Source: CG1-02-35-72 sp045046885 (GTDB lineage: Bacteria > Bacteroidota > Bacteroidia > Flavobacteriales > Flavobacteriaceae). From it: a stretch of DNA of 64,000 nt. The stretch lies in contig JASFYX010000002.1 in NCBI GenBank assembly GCA_045046885.1, positions 62,001 to 126,000 of the forward strand, read 5' to 3'. Numbering within the stretch: the stretch's first letter is position 1; the number at the start of each line of letters is the position of its first letter. The notes beneath the pieces were generated by a model. That model was given only the letters and a program-made list of their open reading frames with translations. It was not told the origin of the DNA and did no database searches. Shown piece after piece: positions 27,302-37,400 of the stretch. Both the position numbers and the translations under genes were made by a program.

Positions 27302-28234
27302 ATGGACATATCTTCATCTTTTAAATCTTCTTTTTTTATTCTTATAGTATTCCTTTCTATAAATATATCGTGTACAAACAAAAAAAATAAAGATATATTA
27401 AAAGTGTCTATTATCAATTCTAAAGATTCTTTACAAAACAATAATACTGTAAATAATAAACCTTTTTTAAGAGTAATCGTTTCTTCTATGATATCACCAA
27501 AAGAAACACGTATTTATTATCAAGATTTATTTACATATATGTCTAAAAATTTAGATTATGATATTGAGTTCCTACAACGTAAAACTTATAAAGAAGTAAA
27601 CGATTTATTAATTGCCAATAAAGTAGATTTAGCCATTATATGCTCTGGGGCGTATATTGACAAGTCTGTAAAAGGTAAGATAGAAATACTGTCTGTTCCT
27701 GTAGTCGACGGCAAGGCTTTTTATCAAAGTTTTATAATAGTTAATAAAGACTCTGGAATCAATGATTTTACCGAATTAAAAAATAAAAAATTTGCTTATA
27801 CAGATCCTATTTCTAATACCGGAACGTTGTATGCCAAATGGCTTGTTGAAGGTTTAGGAGAAGATCTTGATCATTATTTTTCAAATACTATTTACACATA
27901 CGCCCACGACACCTCTATGCAATTGGTTGCTAAAGGGGTGGTTGATGGCGCCAGTATAGACGGTTTAATTTTTAACTACATTAAAAAACACAATCCCGAA
28001 AGAGTAAAGCTTTTAAAAATTATTAAAAAATCACAATTATTTGGCATCCCTCCTATGGTTGTTCCGAGTAACTTAGATGCTAGATTGAAAAACAAACTGC
28101 AAAATTTGTTTCTCAATATTCATAAAGATTCTCTAGGTAAATCTATCTTAAGTAAAATTTCAATAGATAAATTTATAAAAGGTAAAGACAGCGACTATGA
28201 CAAAATTAGAGTCATGAACAGCGAAATAAAATAA
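27302..28234 (+). CDS. PhnD-like periplasmic substrate-binding lipoprotein
   Basis: 310 residues from the ATG at 27302, with a lipoprotein signal (FFILIVFLSINISC, Cys 24). A longer frame from 27275 only adds residues before the signal. RVIVSSMISPKETRIYYQDLFTYMSKNL, VDLAIICSGAYID, FAYTDPISNTGTLYAKWLV and KGVVDGASIDG are the phosphate/phosphonate-binding (PhnD/SBP_bac type) pattern. It precedes a histidine kinase by 9 bp and no ABC permease follows, so it is a sensor subunit. The layout resembles AioX/ArxX and the PhnD domain of TtrS. TATCTTTG at 27270-27277 is a likely -7 element. Confidence 0.85.
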   Translation: MDISSSFKSSFFILIVFLSINISCTNKKNKDILKVSIINSKDSLQNNNTVNNKPFLRVIVSSMISPKETRIYYQDLFTYMSKNLDYDIEFLQRKTYKEVNDLLIANKVDLAIICSGAYIDKSVKGKIEILSVPVVDGKAFYQSFIIVNKDSGINDFTELKNKKFAYTDPISNTGTLYAKWLVEGLGEDLDHYFSNTIYTYAHDTSMQLVAKGVVDGASIDGLIFNYIKKHNPERVKLLKIIKKSQLFGIPPMVVPSNLDARLKNKLQNLFLNIHKDSLGKSILSKISIDKFIKGKDSDYDKIRVMNSEIK

Positions 28235-28243
28235 ATATTATAT

Positions 28244-29737
28244 ATGGTTAATAAAATATTTTCTTTACCTCTTTTTTGGAAATTTACCATCGCCATAATT
28301 ATAGTTGTAACTTTATTTGGCTCTGCTAATTTGTTTTTTTTGAGCTATTCTGTTAATGACTTATTTGAAAAAGAACTCTCTAATAATGGGCTTATTTCTA
28401 CAAAAACGCTTGCCGACAGATCTATAGAACCCATACTCTATAACGATTTGGCTTCTTTAAATAAATTGGTTTCTGAGGCTAAAAGAAACAATAAAAATAT
28501 AGCTTATGCTTTTATTTTAGATGCTAATAAAAATGTTTTGGCACATACATTTCCTAAAAATGTACCCTCAAATTTAATTGATATAAAAAAAAAGAGTCAA
28601 ATTCAAACCATTAATTTAGAATATAAAAAAGGCATAACGACCTTAATTAGAGATATTTCTGCACCCATAATTGATAGCACCGTAGGAGAAGTTAGAATAG
28701 GTTTTTACGAAGACCAATATCTTAAAACACTAAACATAGCCAAAAGCTTTTTTTTAGGTTTGGTTGTCCTTTTTTTAATAGTGGGTATAATGGGAGCCTT
28801 TATTTTTTCGTATATCATTACAAAACCTATAAACTTATTAAACAAAACTGCTAAAAAACTCAATTTAAATCAGTTTGACGTTAAGGATTTTGATAAAGAC
28901 AAAAAAGATATTATAATCTCATGGCAAAATCCTTTTGGTGTACACGATGAAATAGACGATTTATTTGGCACCTTTAAAGGAATGATAAAACGCCTGGAAA
29001 AAACCTATACCGAGCTCCAAAGTGCTCAAGAAAGTTTAATGCAATCAGAAAAAATTGCAGCCATTGGAACATTATCAGCAGGCATTGCTCACGAAATTAA
29101 CAATCCTATTGCGGGTATTCAAAATTGCTTGAAACGCATTTCAGATAATCCCAAAAATGTTGAACAAAATATAGCGTATATAGAATTGATGGATGAAGCC
29201 ATAAATAAAATTAAAAATGTGGTGCAAGGGCTTTTAAACTTCAGCAGGAAGCAAGACTTAATTTTTACCGAAATTGATATTAAAAAAGTTGTTGAAGACA
29301 CGCTTATCCTCATAGCTTTTCAATTAGAAAAATCTAGAATTGCTATCGTAAAAAATTATCCTGAAGTGATTCCCAAAATAAGCGGCAGTTTTAACCGTCT
29401 GGAGCAGGTTTTTTTAAATTTAATTATAAATGCTATTGATGCCATTAACGAGAAAAAATTAAACAATGACGATTTTAATGGTGAGCTAAATATTAATATT
29501 TTTACAACAAATGATTATTTAGGTATCGCCATAAAAGACAACGGTATTGGTATTCCCGAAGATAAGATAAAACAAATTTTTGATCCATTTTATACACTCA
29601 AAAAAATTAAACAAGGAACAGGACTGGGTTTGGCTGTAAGTTTAAATATTTTACAACAACATCACGGAAAAATAAACGCCAAAAATAATGAAGATGGCGG
29701 TATAACTTTTAGTATTTATTTACCCTTAAATAAGTAG
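28244..29737 (+). CDS. sensor histidine kinase with HAMP domain
   Basis: A 497-residue protein. A first membrane helix (residues 10-32) is followed by a periplasmic stretch of about 130 residues, a second helix (about 165-190), HAMP (ITKPINLLNKTAKKL), HisKA with GIAHEINNPIAG (His near 283), and the ATPase part with NAIDAINEK, DNGIGIPEDKIKQIFDPFYT and GTGLGLAVSLNIL. It is the middle gene of a three-gene sensor unit. The periplasmic loop is short, which fits signal delivery by the lipoprotein encoded before it. Confidence 0.93.
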   Translation: MVNKIFSLPLFWKFTIAIIIVVTLFGSANLFFLSYSVNDLFEKELSNNGLISTKTLADRSIEPILYNDLASLNKLVSEAKRNNKNIAYAFILDANKNVLAHTFPKNVPSNLIDIKKKSQIQTINLEYKKGITTLIRDISAPIIDSTVGEVRIGFYEDQYLKTLNIAKSFFLGLVVLFLIVGIMGAFIFSYIITKPINLLNKTAKKLNLNQFDVKDFDKDKKDIIISWQNPFGVHDEIDDLFGTFKGMIKRLEKTYTELQSAQESLMQSEKIAAIGTLSAGIAHEINNPIAGIQNCLKRISDNPKNVEQNIAYIELMDEAINKIKNVVQGLLNFSRKQDLIFTEIDIKKVVEDTLILIAFQLEKSRIAIVKNYPEVIPKISGSFNRLEQVFLNLIINAIDAINEKKLNNDDFNGELNINIFTTNDYLGIAIKDNGIGIPEDKIKQIFDPFYTLKKIKQGTGLGLAVSLNILQQHHGKINAKNNEDGGITFSIYLPLNK

Positions 29738-29743
29738 CTTTTT

Positions 29744-31099
29744 ATGTCAAAAAAATTAAAAATTGCAGTAGTTGACGACGAACGTATCATTAGAATAACT
29801 ATTGCCGACGAACTTAGAGATAAAGATTATATAGTTAAAGAATACGCCAATGCTCAAAGCGTATTAATTGATTATAAAGACTACTTACCCGATATTTTAA
29901 TTACCGATATTAGAATGCCAGGAATGGATGGTATTGAACTGCTTAAACGCATAAAAAGTTTGAATCCAAATATTTTTGTCATAGTGATGTCTGCTTTTGG
30001 CACAGTAGATATAGCTGTTGAAGCGATGAAATTAGGGGCTTACGATTATCTTACCAAACCCTTTAATACCGATGAGATTTTTTTATTAATCGACAAAATA
30101 AATGAGCTGAATAGCATCAAAAAAGAAAATAAAATTCTACGTGAAAAAGTTGAAAAAAAATATGACTTTTCAAGGTTTATCGGCGATGAAAAAACAAATC
30201 AAGAACTCTTTAAACTCATTAAAATTGTAGCCAATACAGACACGGGTGTTTTAATTACCGGAGAAACAGGTACGGGAAAAGAGTTACTCACAAACATTAT
30301 CCATTTTAACAGCAACAGACTAAACAAACCTTTTATAAAAGTAAGCTGTGCCGTCTTGTCTAAAGAAATTTTTGAAAGTGAGTTGTTCGGTCATGTTAAA
30401 GGAGCTTTTACCGGTGCCGAATACGACAAAGTAGGACGCTTTGAACTGGCCAACGAAGGCACTATTTACTTAGATGATATTGACGATGTGCCTTTAGATC
30501 TACAAGTTAAATTACTTAGGGTTTTAGAAGAACGAGAAATTGAAAGGGTGGGAAGCACCAAAGCCATTCCAATTGACATCCGTTTAATAGCTTCGACCAA
30601 AAGAGATTTAAAAGAACTTGTTGACGAAGGTAAGTTTAGAGAAGATTTATATTACAGACTAAAAGTTTTTCCTATTATTTTAGCACCCCTTAGAGAGCGC
30701 AAAAAAGATATTAAACATTTAATAAATTATTTTATAGATAAGTACAACTATATAAATAAAATAACAATAACCCCTGAGGCGCGAGACATATTGGTTAATT
30801 ACAGTTGGCCCGGTAACGTTCGCGAACTGAAAAATTTAATGGAAAGACTCATTTTACTGGCCACAAATGGCGAAATAACAAAAGAATTAATTCCGTTAAG
30901 TATTACTCAGCCTCAAATTAAAAACCTGTTTGCCAAGAGTTCTAAAAAATCACTAGAGCAAACAATAGCTGATGTCGAAACTTCTCTTATAAAGAATGCC
31001 TTAATTAAAGCGAATAATAACAAGACCAAGGCAGCAAAAGCTTTAGATTTACCACCATCTACACTTAGAACTAAAATGGATAAATACGGTATTAAATAA
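29744..31099 (+). CDS. NtrC-family sigma-54-dependent response regulator
   Basis: A 451-residue protein. Receiver: VVDDERI, DILITDIRMPGMDG (phosphoacceptor Asp near 54), VMSAFG, YLTKPF. AAA+ domain: Walker A GETGTGKE, ELFGHVKGAFTGAE (the GAFTGA sigma-54 contact loop), Walker B IYLDDIDD and the R-finger region. C-terminal Fis-type HTH: NNKTKAAKALDLPPSTLRTKM. It should open sigma-54 promoters when phosphorylated. The nearest candidate is 175 bp downstream, ahead of the porin/Ttr-like operon. Confidence 0.95.
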   Translation: MSKKLKIAVVDDERIIRITIADELRDKDYIVKEYANAQSVLIDYKDYLPDILITDIRMPGMDGIELLKRIKSLNPNIFVIVMSAFGTVDIAVEAMKLGAYDYLTKPFNTDEIFLLIDKINELNSIKKENKILREKVEKKYDFSRFIGDEKTNQELFKLIKIVANTDTGVLITGETGTGKELLTNIIHFNSNRLNKPFIKVSCAVLSKEIFESELFGHVKGAFTGAEYDKVGRFELANEGTIYLDDIDDVPLDLQVKLLRVLEEREIERVGSTKAIPIDIRLIASTKRDLKELVDEGKFREDLYYRLKVFPIILAPLRERKKDIKHLINYFIDKYNYINKITITPEARDILVNYSWPGNVRELKNLMERLILLATNGEITKELIPLSITQPQIKNLFAKSSKKSLEQTIADVETSLIKNALIKANNNKTKAAKALDLPPSTLRTKMDKYGIK

Positions 31100-31127
31100 A
31101 TTACACCTCATAAAATACATCTTCAAC

Positions 31128-31173
31128 AACCGACGGATTTCCGCTGTATTTGCGAAAATCCGTCGGTTTTTTT
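31128..31173 (+). terminator. strong intrinsic terminator after the response regulator
   Basis: Perfect 13-bp stem AACCGACGGATTT/AAATCCGTCGGTT with a T run at 31167-31173. It separates the sensor unit from the Ttr-like operon. Confidence 0.92.
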
Positions 31174-31273
31174 AGATAATCGGAAATTGTAAAATCTTTT
31201 TATAAAAATCTTTCTATCTGATTTTCTGTTGTTTAAAAACCTTTTCAATGATTTTGTTAATTAATAAATCTAA

Positions 31274-31289
31274 TGGTATAGCTCTTGCC
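31274..31289 (+). promoter_or_regulatory. sigma-54 promoter ahead of the porin/Ttr-like operon
   Basis: TGGTATAGCTCTTGCC matches the -24/-12 consensus TGGCAC-N5-TTGCW at TGG, the A at the fifth position, TTGC and exact spacing (GG to GC 10 bp apart). The predicted start near 31300 leaves a leader of about 45 nt before the ATG at 31345. The activator gene ends 175 bp upstream. Confidence 0.8.
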
Positions 31290-31344
31290 AATGCCTTTGT
31301 AACATTTATAACACTTTTTAATAAATCACAAAAAAACAACAATC

Positions 31345-32352
31345 ATGAAAAAATTAATTATTTTATTTATCTTATTGACAACCGTTGTCAATTTTAGTAA
31401 CGCACAAGAAAAAAAAGACTTCAAACCCAATGGTAAGCCTTTATTTAAAGTGTTTTGGAATTATCACACCGATTTAACACCTAATGCCTCCCAAACAAGT
31501 GCCTTTGAACTTAAGCGTACTTATTTTGGCTACAAATACGCCTTTAGTAAAGACATTAAAGCTAAAATAACTTTTGATGTCGGTTCTAATAGTGGGGGTA
31601 GTGCTTATACTACTTTCTTAAAAGCAGCTCAAATTGATTGGAAAGTAGCCTCTGGTGTAAAAATTAGTATGGGGCTTATCGGTCTTAAACAATTTAACGA
31701 CCAAGAAAAATTCTGGGGTTACCGTTACTTAGAAAAATCTTTCCAAGACCAATACGGATTTGGGTCTAGTGCCGATTTAGGTATCAATGCCGAATTTAAA
31801 TTAGCTTCAAACTTAAAAGCCAATTTCTTAATCATTAATGGCGAAGGTTATAAAAAAGTGCAAGATACCGATGGCAACCAAAAAGTAGGCGGTAGTTTGG
31901 TTTATAAACCTGCTAAAGGATTTGTAGCTAAATTTTACTTAGACAACCAACCTACTACAGGAGGTGATGCTATTACCTCTTATGCCTTCTTTGCAGGGTA
32001 TAAAGGAAGTGATTGGCGTTTAGGGGCTGAATACAATGTTCAAAACAATGCTACAAAGTACGCCAGCCCTGCATCTGGTAAAGATTTAAATGGTATTTCA
32101 ATTTATTCTACCTACAAACTCAACAAAAAATGGGAAATGTTTGCCCGTTTTGACCAACTAGGGTCTAACAGATTAGCAGGTGAAACTCAAGACTGGAATT
32201 TTGATAAAAATGGTTCTAAAATTATTTTAGGTTTCCAAGTAGCGCCCGTTAAAGGACTGAAATTCGCACTTAATTATCAAGGATATTCTTCTGATAATAA
32301 TACATTAGATACTAAATCATTGGTGTTCTTAAACGCCGAATTTAAATTGTAA
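31345..32352 (+). CDS. outer-membrane beta-barrel porin-like protein
   Basis: A 335-residue protein with a Sec signal (IILFILLTTVVNFSNAQ). The rest is alternating amphipathic strands rich in aromatic girdle residues, such as FELKRTYFGYKYAFSKDIKAKITFDV and DLNGISIYSTYKLNKKWEMFARFDQL, ending in LNAEFKL. The layout resembles OprP/OprO-type phosphate-selective porins. As first gene of the sigma-54 operon it is likely the outer-membrane gate for the substrate or product of the molybdoenzyme encoded next. Confidence 0.75.
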   Translation: MKKLIILFILLTTVVNFSNAQEKKDFKPNGKPLFKVFWNYHTDLTPNASQTSAFELKRTYFGYKYAFSKDIKAKITFDVGSNSGGSAYTTFLKAAQIDWKVASGVKISMGLIGLKQFNDQEKFWGYRYLEKSFQDQYGFGSSADLGINAEFKLASNLKANFLIINGEGYKKVQDTDGNQKVGGSLVYKPAKGFVAKFYLDNQPTTGGDAITSYAFFAGYKGSDWRLGAEYNVQNNATKYASPASGKDLNGISIYSTYKLNKKWEMFARFDQLGSNRLAGETQDWNFDKNGSKIILGFQVAPVKGLKFALNYQGYSSDNNTLDTKSLVFLNAEFKL

Positions 32353-32368
32353 CATAATACTTTTAATT

Positions 32369-33253
32369 ATGGATAATAAAAACAAAACTGATAGAAGAGA
32401 CTTCCTATCCAAACTTGGTTCTGGTGTTTTAGCCGGCGCCATGTTAAGCCCTATTGTATCTCAAGCATCTAACTTATTGATTAAAAAAGATGATGCCGTA
32501 GAGATAAAGGACTTTAAAGGTAGCATGGAAGATTTGTTAGGTGGTGATTATACCAATATCAAATTAAAAATGCAAGACGAACTTCGTAGAGCTTTAAAAA
32601 AGCCTATGAAAGAGCGTAAATGGGGAATGGCCATTGACTTGAGAAAATGTATTGGCTGTAATGCCTGTACTGTAGCGTGTATTTCAGAAAATGCACTTCC
32701 TCCGGGTATGGTTTATAGACCTGTTATAAAAGAAGAGATAGGCATCTATCCTAACGTAACAAAAAGAAATCTTCCTAAACCTTGTATGCAATGCGAAGAA
32801 CCGCCTTGTACAGACGTTTGTCCGGTAAGTGCTACTTGGAAAAGAGAAGACGGAATTGTAATAGTAGATTATGAAGCATGTATCGGTTGCCGCTATTGTA
32901 TGACAGCATGTCCTTACGAACACAGGATGTTTGATTATGGCGAAAAATACTCAGAAGGATTACCTGCTGTTGCTGCTTATGATAACAGACCTTCTTTTGA
33001 ATATGGAGAAGAATGGGAACGAAAAGACAAACACTCATCTCCAGTAGGAAATGTGAGAAAATGTACATTTTGTGCCCATAGACTTGATGAAGGACTACTT
33101 CCACAATGTCTTACAACTTGTTTAGGTGGTGCTAATTACTTTGGAGACCTTAACGACCCTGAAAGTGTGATTACAAAAATAGTTAGTAAACTAAATGTGT
33201 ATAGGCTTAAAGAAGAAATGGGTACAGAACCTAAAGTCTTTTATTTAACCTAA
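32369..33253 (+). CDS. TtrB-like four-cluster ferredoxin subunit, Tat-exported
   Basis: A 294-residue protein. A twin-arginine motif (DRRDFLSKLGSG, residues 8-19) is followed by a hydrophobic stretch. Four [4Fe-4S] motifs follow: CIGCNACTVAC, CMQCEEPPCTDVC, CIGCRYCMTAC and CTFCAHR with later CLTTC. This is the electron-transfer subunit of CISM oxidoreductases (DmsB/TtrB/PsrB type). The order after it is NrfD-like then catalytic subunit, the same B-C-A order as ttrBCA and srdBCA. Confidence 0.9.
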   Translation: MDNKNKTDRRDFLSKLGSGVLAGAMLSPIVSQASNLLIKKDDAVEIKDFKGSMEDLLGGDYTNIKLKMQDELRRALKKPMKERKWGMAIDLRKCIGCNACTVACISENALPPGMVYRPVIKEEIGIYPNVTKRNLPKPCMQCEEPPCTDVCPVSATWKREDGIVIVDYEACIGCRYCMTACPYEHRMFDYGEKYSEGLPAVAAYDNRPSFEYGEEWERKDKHSSPVGNVRKCTFCAHRLDEGLLPQCLTTCLGGANYFGDLNDPESVITKIVSKLNVYRLKEEMGTEPKVFYLT

Positions 33254-33268
33254 CTAAAACTTAAAACA

Positions 33269-34432
33269 ATGAAAAAATTATTATATATTTTATGGAGTAT
33301 TGCTTTTATACTTGGCAGTATAGGCATTTACCAAAGATTAGTTTACGGTCACGAACCCGCTAATTACGGAAATAGAGTTGTATGGGGCCTTTGGGTTGCT
33401 ATGTATATTTACTTTATAGGACTATCAGCAGGAGCCTTTTTATTATCTTCTCTTGTATATGTGTTTAAAGTAAAAATGTTCGAAAAAGTAGGTAAACTTG
33501 CCTTGATTACGGCTTTGGTTACACTATTATGTGCCCTATTAGCTATTTGGCTTGATTTAGGTCATATGTGGCGTGCTTACGAAGTCATTACACGTCCTAA
33601 TTTACCTCATTCTATGATGGCTTGGATGATTTGGTTGTATTCGGCTTATATGATTTTATTGATCTTAGAAACACTTTATGCTTTTAAAATCGAATCAGGA
33701 AAATATGCTGGTGAAATACTAAAATCTTATCAAAAGAAATTAAAAACGCTGGCAATTATAGGTATTCCTTTAGCCATCGCTTTTCACGGTGGTGTAGGAG
33801 CTTTATTTGGTGTTGTTGCTTCAAATCCTATGTGGCATAGTGCGCTAACGCCTGTGTTTTTCTTAGTTGGAGCCATTGCTTCGGGTAGTGCTTTATTTAC
33901 TTTTATTTTCGCCTTTTTCTGGGAAAATAAAAAAAGTGACTATTACAAGAATATGCTAAAAATACTTTCTAAAATTGTACTAGTAGCTGTATTATTCGAC
34001 TTATTACTAGAGTGGGCAGAGCTTTCAATTTCTCTTTGGATGGGAACACCCGAACATACAGCCGGATTTAGACAAATGTTATTTGGAAATTACTGGTTTG
34101 TATTTTGGATATTCCACATCCTTCTAGGCGTTATAGTTCCTGTGTATTTATTGGCCGTCAAAAAAAATGCAGTGGCCATAGGTTGGGCTTCATTTTTGGT
34201 AATGTTAACCTTTATAGGGGTACGTTTAAATATTGTCGTTCCCGGTTTGGTTGCCGAAAAAGTTCACGGTCAAGCCCTAGCTTACATCCATCCTAGATTA
34301 GCTTACAGTTATTTCCCAAGTTTAATGGAGTGGCTGGTTGGTACATTTATTATAGCCTTTGGTATTGCTTTACTTTACCTAGGCAATAAATATTTTAAAT
34401 TAACAAAAGAAAATAAAGCAGTTAAAGCTTAA
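33269..34432 (+). CDS. TtrC/NrfD-like quinone-binding membrane subunit
   Basis: A 387-residue protein with about 9-10 membrane helices. GLWVAMYIYFIGLSAGAFLLSSLVYVFK is the NrfD/PsrC N-terminal signature. PNLPHSMMAWMIWLYSAYMILL and GVRLNIVVPGLV follow. The family anchors CISM enzymes and exchanges electrons with the quinone pool in the inner membrane. It lies 15 bp after the ferredoxin gene. Confidence 0.9.
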   Translation: MKKLLYILWSIAFILGSIGIYQRLVYGHEPANYGNRVVWGLWVAMYIYFIGLSAGAFLLSSLVYVFKVKMFEKVGKLALITALVTLLCALLAIWLDLGHMWRAYEVITRPNLPHSMMAWMIWLYSAYMILLILETLYAFKIESGKYAGEILKSYQKKLKTLAIIGIPLAIAFHGGVGALFGVVASNPMWHSALTPVFFLVGAIASGSALFTFIFAFFWENKKSDYYKNMLKILSKIVLVAVLFDLLLEWAELSISLWMGTPEHTAGFRQMLFGNYWFVFWIFHILLGVIVPVYLLAVKKNAVAIGWASFLVMLTFIGVRLNIVVPGLVAEKVHGQALAYIHPRLAYSYFPSLMEWLVGTFIIAFGIALLYLGNKYFKLTKENKAVKA

Positions 34433-34443
34433 ATGTTGAAATT

Positions 34444-37400
34444 ATGAAAAACAAAATTGATAATAATGTTTCACGTAGGTCATTCTTAAAGAACTCCGCT
34501 CTATTTGGCGCAGTAACTGCGGGATCGCTAACTGGTTTTAGCGCTTTAGCTTCAATGACCGAAGAAGAAAGAAAAAAATTCATATACGAGATTCAAAAGC
34601 CCGAAAATGTAATTTATTCGGCTTGTCTCCAATGCCATAATGCTTGCAGTATTAAAGGTAAGGTATTTAATGGTTTTTTAGGTAAAATTGACGGAAACCC
34701 TTATGGCCCTCAAACTATGTTACCACATCTTGATTATAAATCTGAAATAGAAATAGCTTCTCAAGTTGACGGTAAAATATGTCCTAAAGGTCAAGCCGGA
34801 ATCCAAACTTTATATGACCCATATCGTATCCGAAAAGTTTTAAAACGTTCCGGAAAACGGGGTTCAAACAAATGGGAAACCATAGACTTCCACAAAGCTA
34901 TTGACGAGTTAGTTAATGGTGGTAACTTATTTGGCGAAGGTCATGTAAAAGGTCTTAAAGATATTATAGTCTTAAAAAACCCTAAAGTTGCCAAACAAAT
35001 GGCTAAAGATGCCAAAACTTTTGGTAAAGGTAAAATGACATTAGCTGCTTTTAAAGCTAAACATGCCAAAAATTTAGATAAGCTTATAGATCCTAATCAT
35101 CCTGATTTAGGTCCTAAAAATAATAAGTTTATTATGATGTGTGGCCGTATAGAACACGGTAGAAAAGAACTTGGTAAACGCTTTGCAAGAGGAACAATGG
35201 GTTCAAACAACTTTTTTGAACACACTACTATTTGCGAACAATCTCACCATATTGCTTACAAAGAAGTAACAAACCAATGGGTTGTAAAAGACGGTAAAGG
35301 AAAATGGACAGGTGGGAAAACACATTTAAAACCCGATTTTTTAAATTCTGAATTTGTGATTTTCTTTGGCACAGGTGCTTTTGAAGCTAATTTTGGTAAA
35401 ACATCAATGGCTCAAAAAATTACCGATGGTTTGGTAGATCGTAACTTAAAAATGGCTGTTGTAGATCCACGTATGTCTCAAACTGCAGCTAAAGCAAACT
35501 GGTGGGTACCTATTAAACCCGGTACAGATGCCGCTTTTGCTTGGGGTATGATTCGTTGGATTATTGAAAACGAACGTTTTGATAGAACTGCTTTAACTAA
35601 TAGTAATTACGCAGCAGCTCATAAAACAGGAGAGACAACAATTTCTGATGCAACTTTATTAGTAAAAATTGAAAAAGGGAAACCAACAACCTTCCTAAGA
35701 GCAAATGAAATAGGTCTTGGCTCTAGTACCGATTTTGTGACTATGGTAAACGGAAGACCTGTTAAATTAAATATTCGCAGCAAAAAAGCCATACATGGCG
35801 ATTTATTAACAGACACTAGCATTAAAGGAATTAAAGTTAAATCTTCTTTCCAATTAGTAGTTGATGAAGCTATGAGTAAAACACTTGGTCAATGGGCCGG
35901 TATTAGTGGTATTAAAGTCAATCAAATTACCGAAATAGCCAAAGAATTTACTTCTCACGGTAAAAAGTCGGCTATTGATATGTATCGCGGTGCTGTACAG
36001 CACACCAATGGCTATTACAATGGTGTTGCCATTATTTACTTAAACATGCTAATTGGTAATACAGACTGGTTAGGTGGTATGCAAAAAGGTGGTGGTCACT
36101 GGCATGAAGATGGTAGTAAACACGGTGTTTACAACTTTAAAAAAGCCAATCACCCTGGTAAACTGACAGCATTTGGACCTCCAATTACACGTGAAAAATC
36201 AAGGTATGAAGATTTTTCATTATTTAGAGAAAACGGGTACCCTGCTAAACGTAACTGGTATCCTCATTCAGGTAATATCTATCAAGAAATATTAGCTTCA
36301 GGTGAAGATAAATATCCTTACGGAATAGATTTCTTATTCTTACACAAAGGGACTCCTTTATTATCAATGCCAGGCGGTAATACAGCTATAGACTATGTAA
36401 GTAATCCTAAAAAATTACCGCTGTTTGTAGCCTCTGATATAATAATTGGCGAAACTTCTATGTTTGCAGATTATATTATACCCGATACTACTTATATGGA
36501 ACGTTGGGGAACTCCTCACACAACACCTGATGTAGCACACAAAGCAAGTAAAGTACGTCAGCCTATTGTACCTTCTATTACAGAAATGGTTGATATAAAT
36601 GGCGAAAAAATGCCAATTAATTTAGAAGCTGCTTATATTGCTATTGCCGATAAATTAGGTCTTTCAGGATTTGGTAAAAATGCCTTAGATAATGGTTTAC
36701 CATTAACCCGTCCAGAAGACTGGTACTTAAAACATGTAGCAAATATAGCTAACGAAGGCAAGGCCAGAGAAGCTACTGATGCCGAAATGAAAATTTTTAA
36801 AACTGCCAGAAGACATTTCCCAAAAGAATATGTAAATATGGATCGTTTTAGACAAGCCGTTGGTGGAAATGAATCTCTTTTCAGAAAAGTTGTGTACGTA
36901 TTAAACCGTGGTGGTATGTTTAAAGATTATAAAAAAGCATACACAAAAGCACCTTATTCTGACGGACAATTAAAAGGTTTCTTAAAATTCTTCCCAGAAA
37001 ATGTAGCTAAAAGTAAGAACTCAATTACAGGTATTAATTACAATGGAATTGGTGCTTATGAAGTTATAAAACAAATGGACGGCACACCAACTGGTTTTGA
37101 AACTGTAAAAGAGGACGAATTGATTATGAGTACTTTTAAAGAAGTATTTGGTGGTCAATCTCGTACCATTGGTAATTATTGGACGCAATTATCATTAGAT
37201 CCCGAAAATGTACTGTATATAAATAAATTAGACGCAGACAAACATGGATTAAAAAATAATGATTGGGTTACATTACATTCAGAATCAAATCCTGAAGGAA
37301 TTGTAGATTTGAAAAACGGTACTAAAATCCAAGTGAAATCGCGTGTTAGAGTGATTCAAGGAATACGTCCGGGTGTTGTAACTATGTCTTGGCACTTTGG

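Noticed and set aside
32832..33104. Minus-strand open frames within the TtrB-like gene
   Set aside because: They are antisense shadows of the Cys-rich ferredoxin frame and show no family features.
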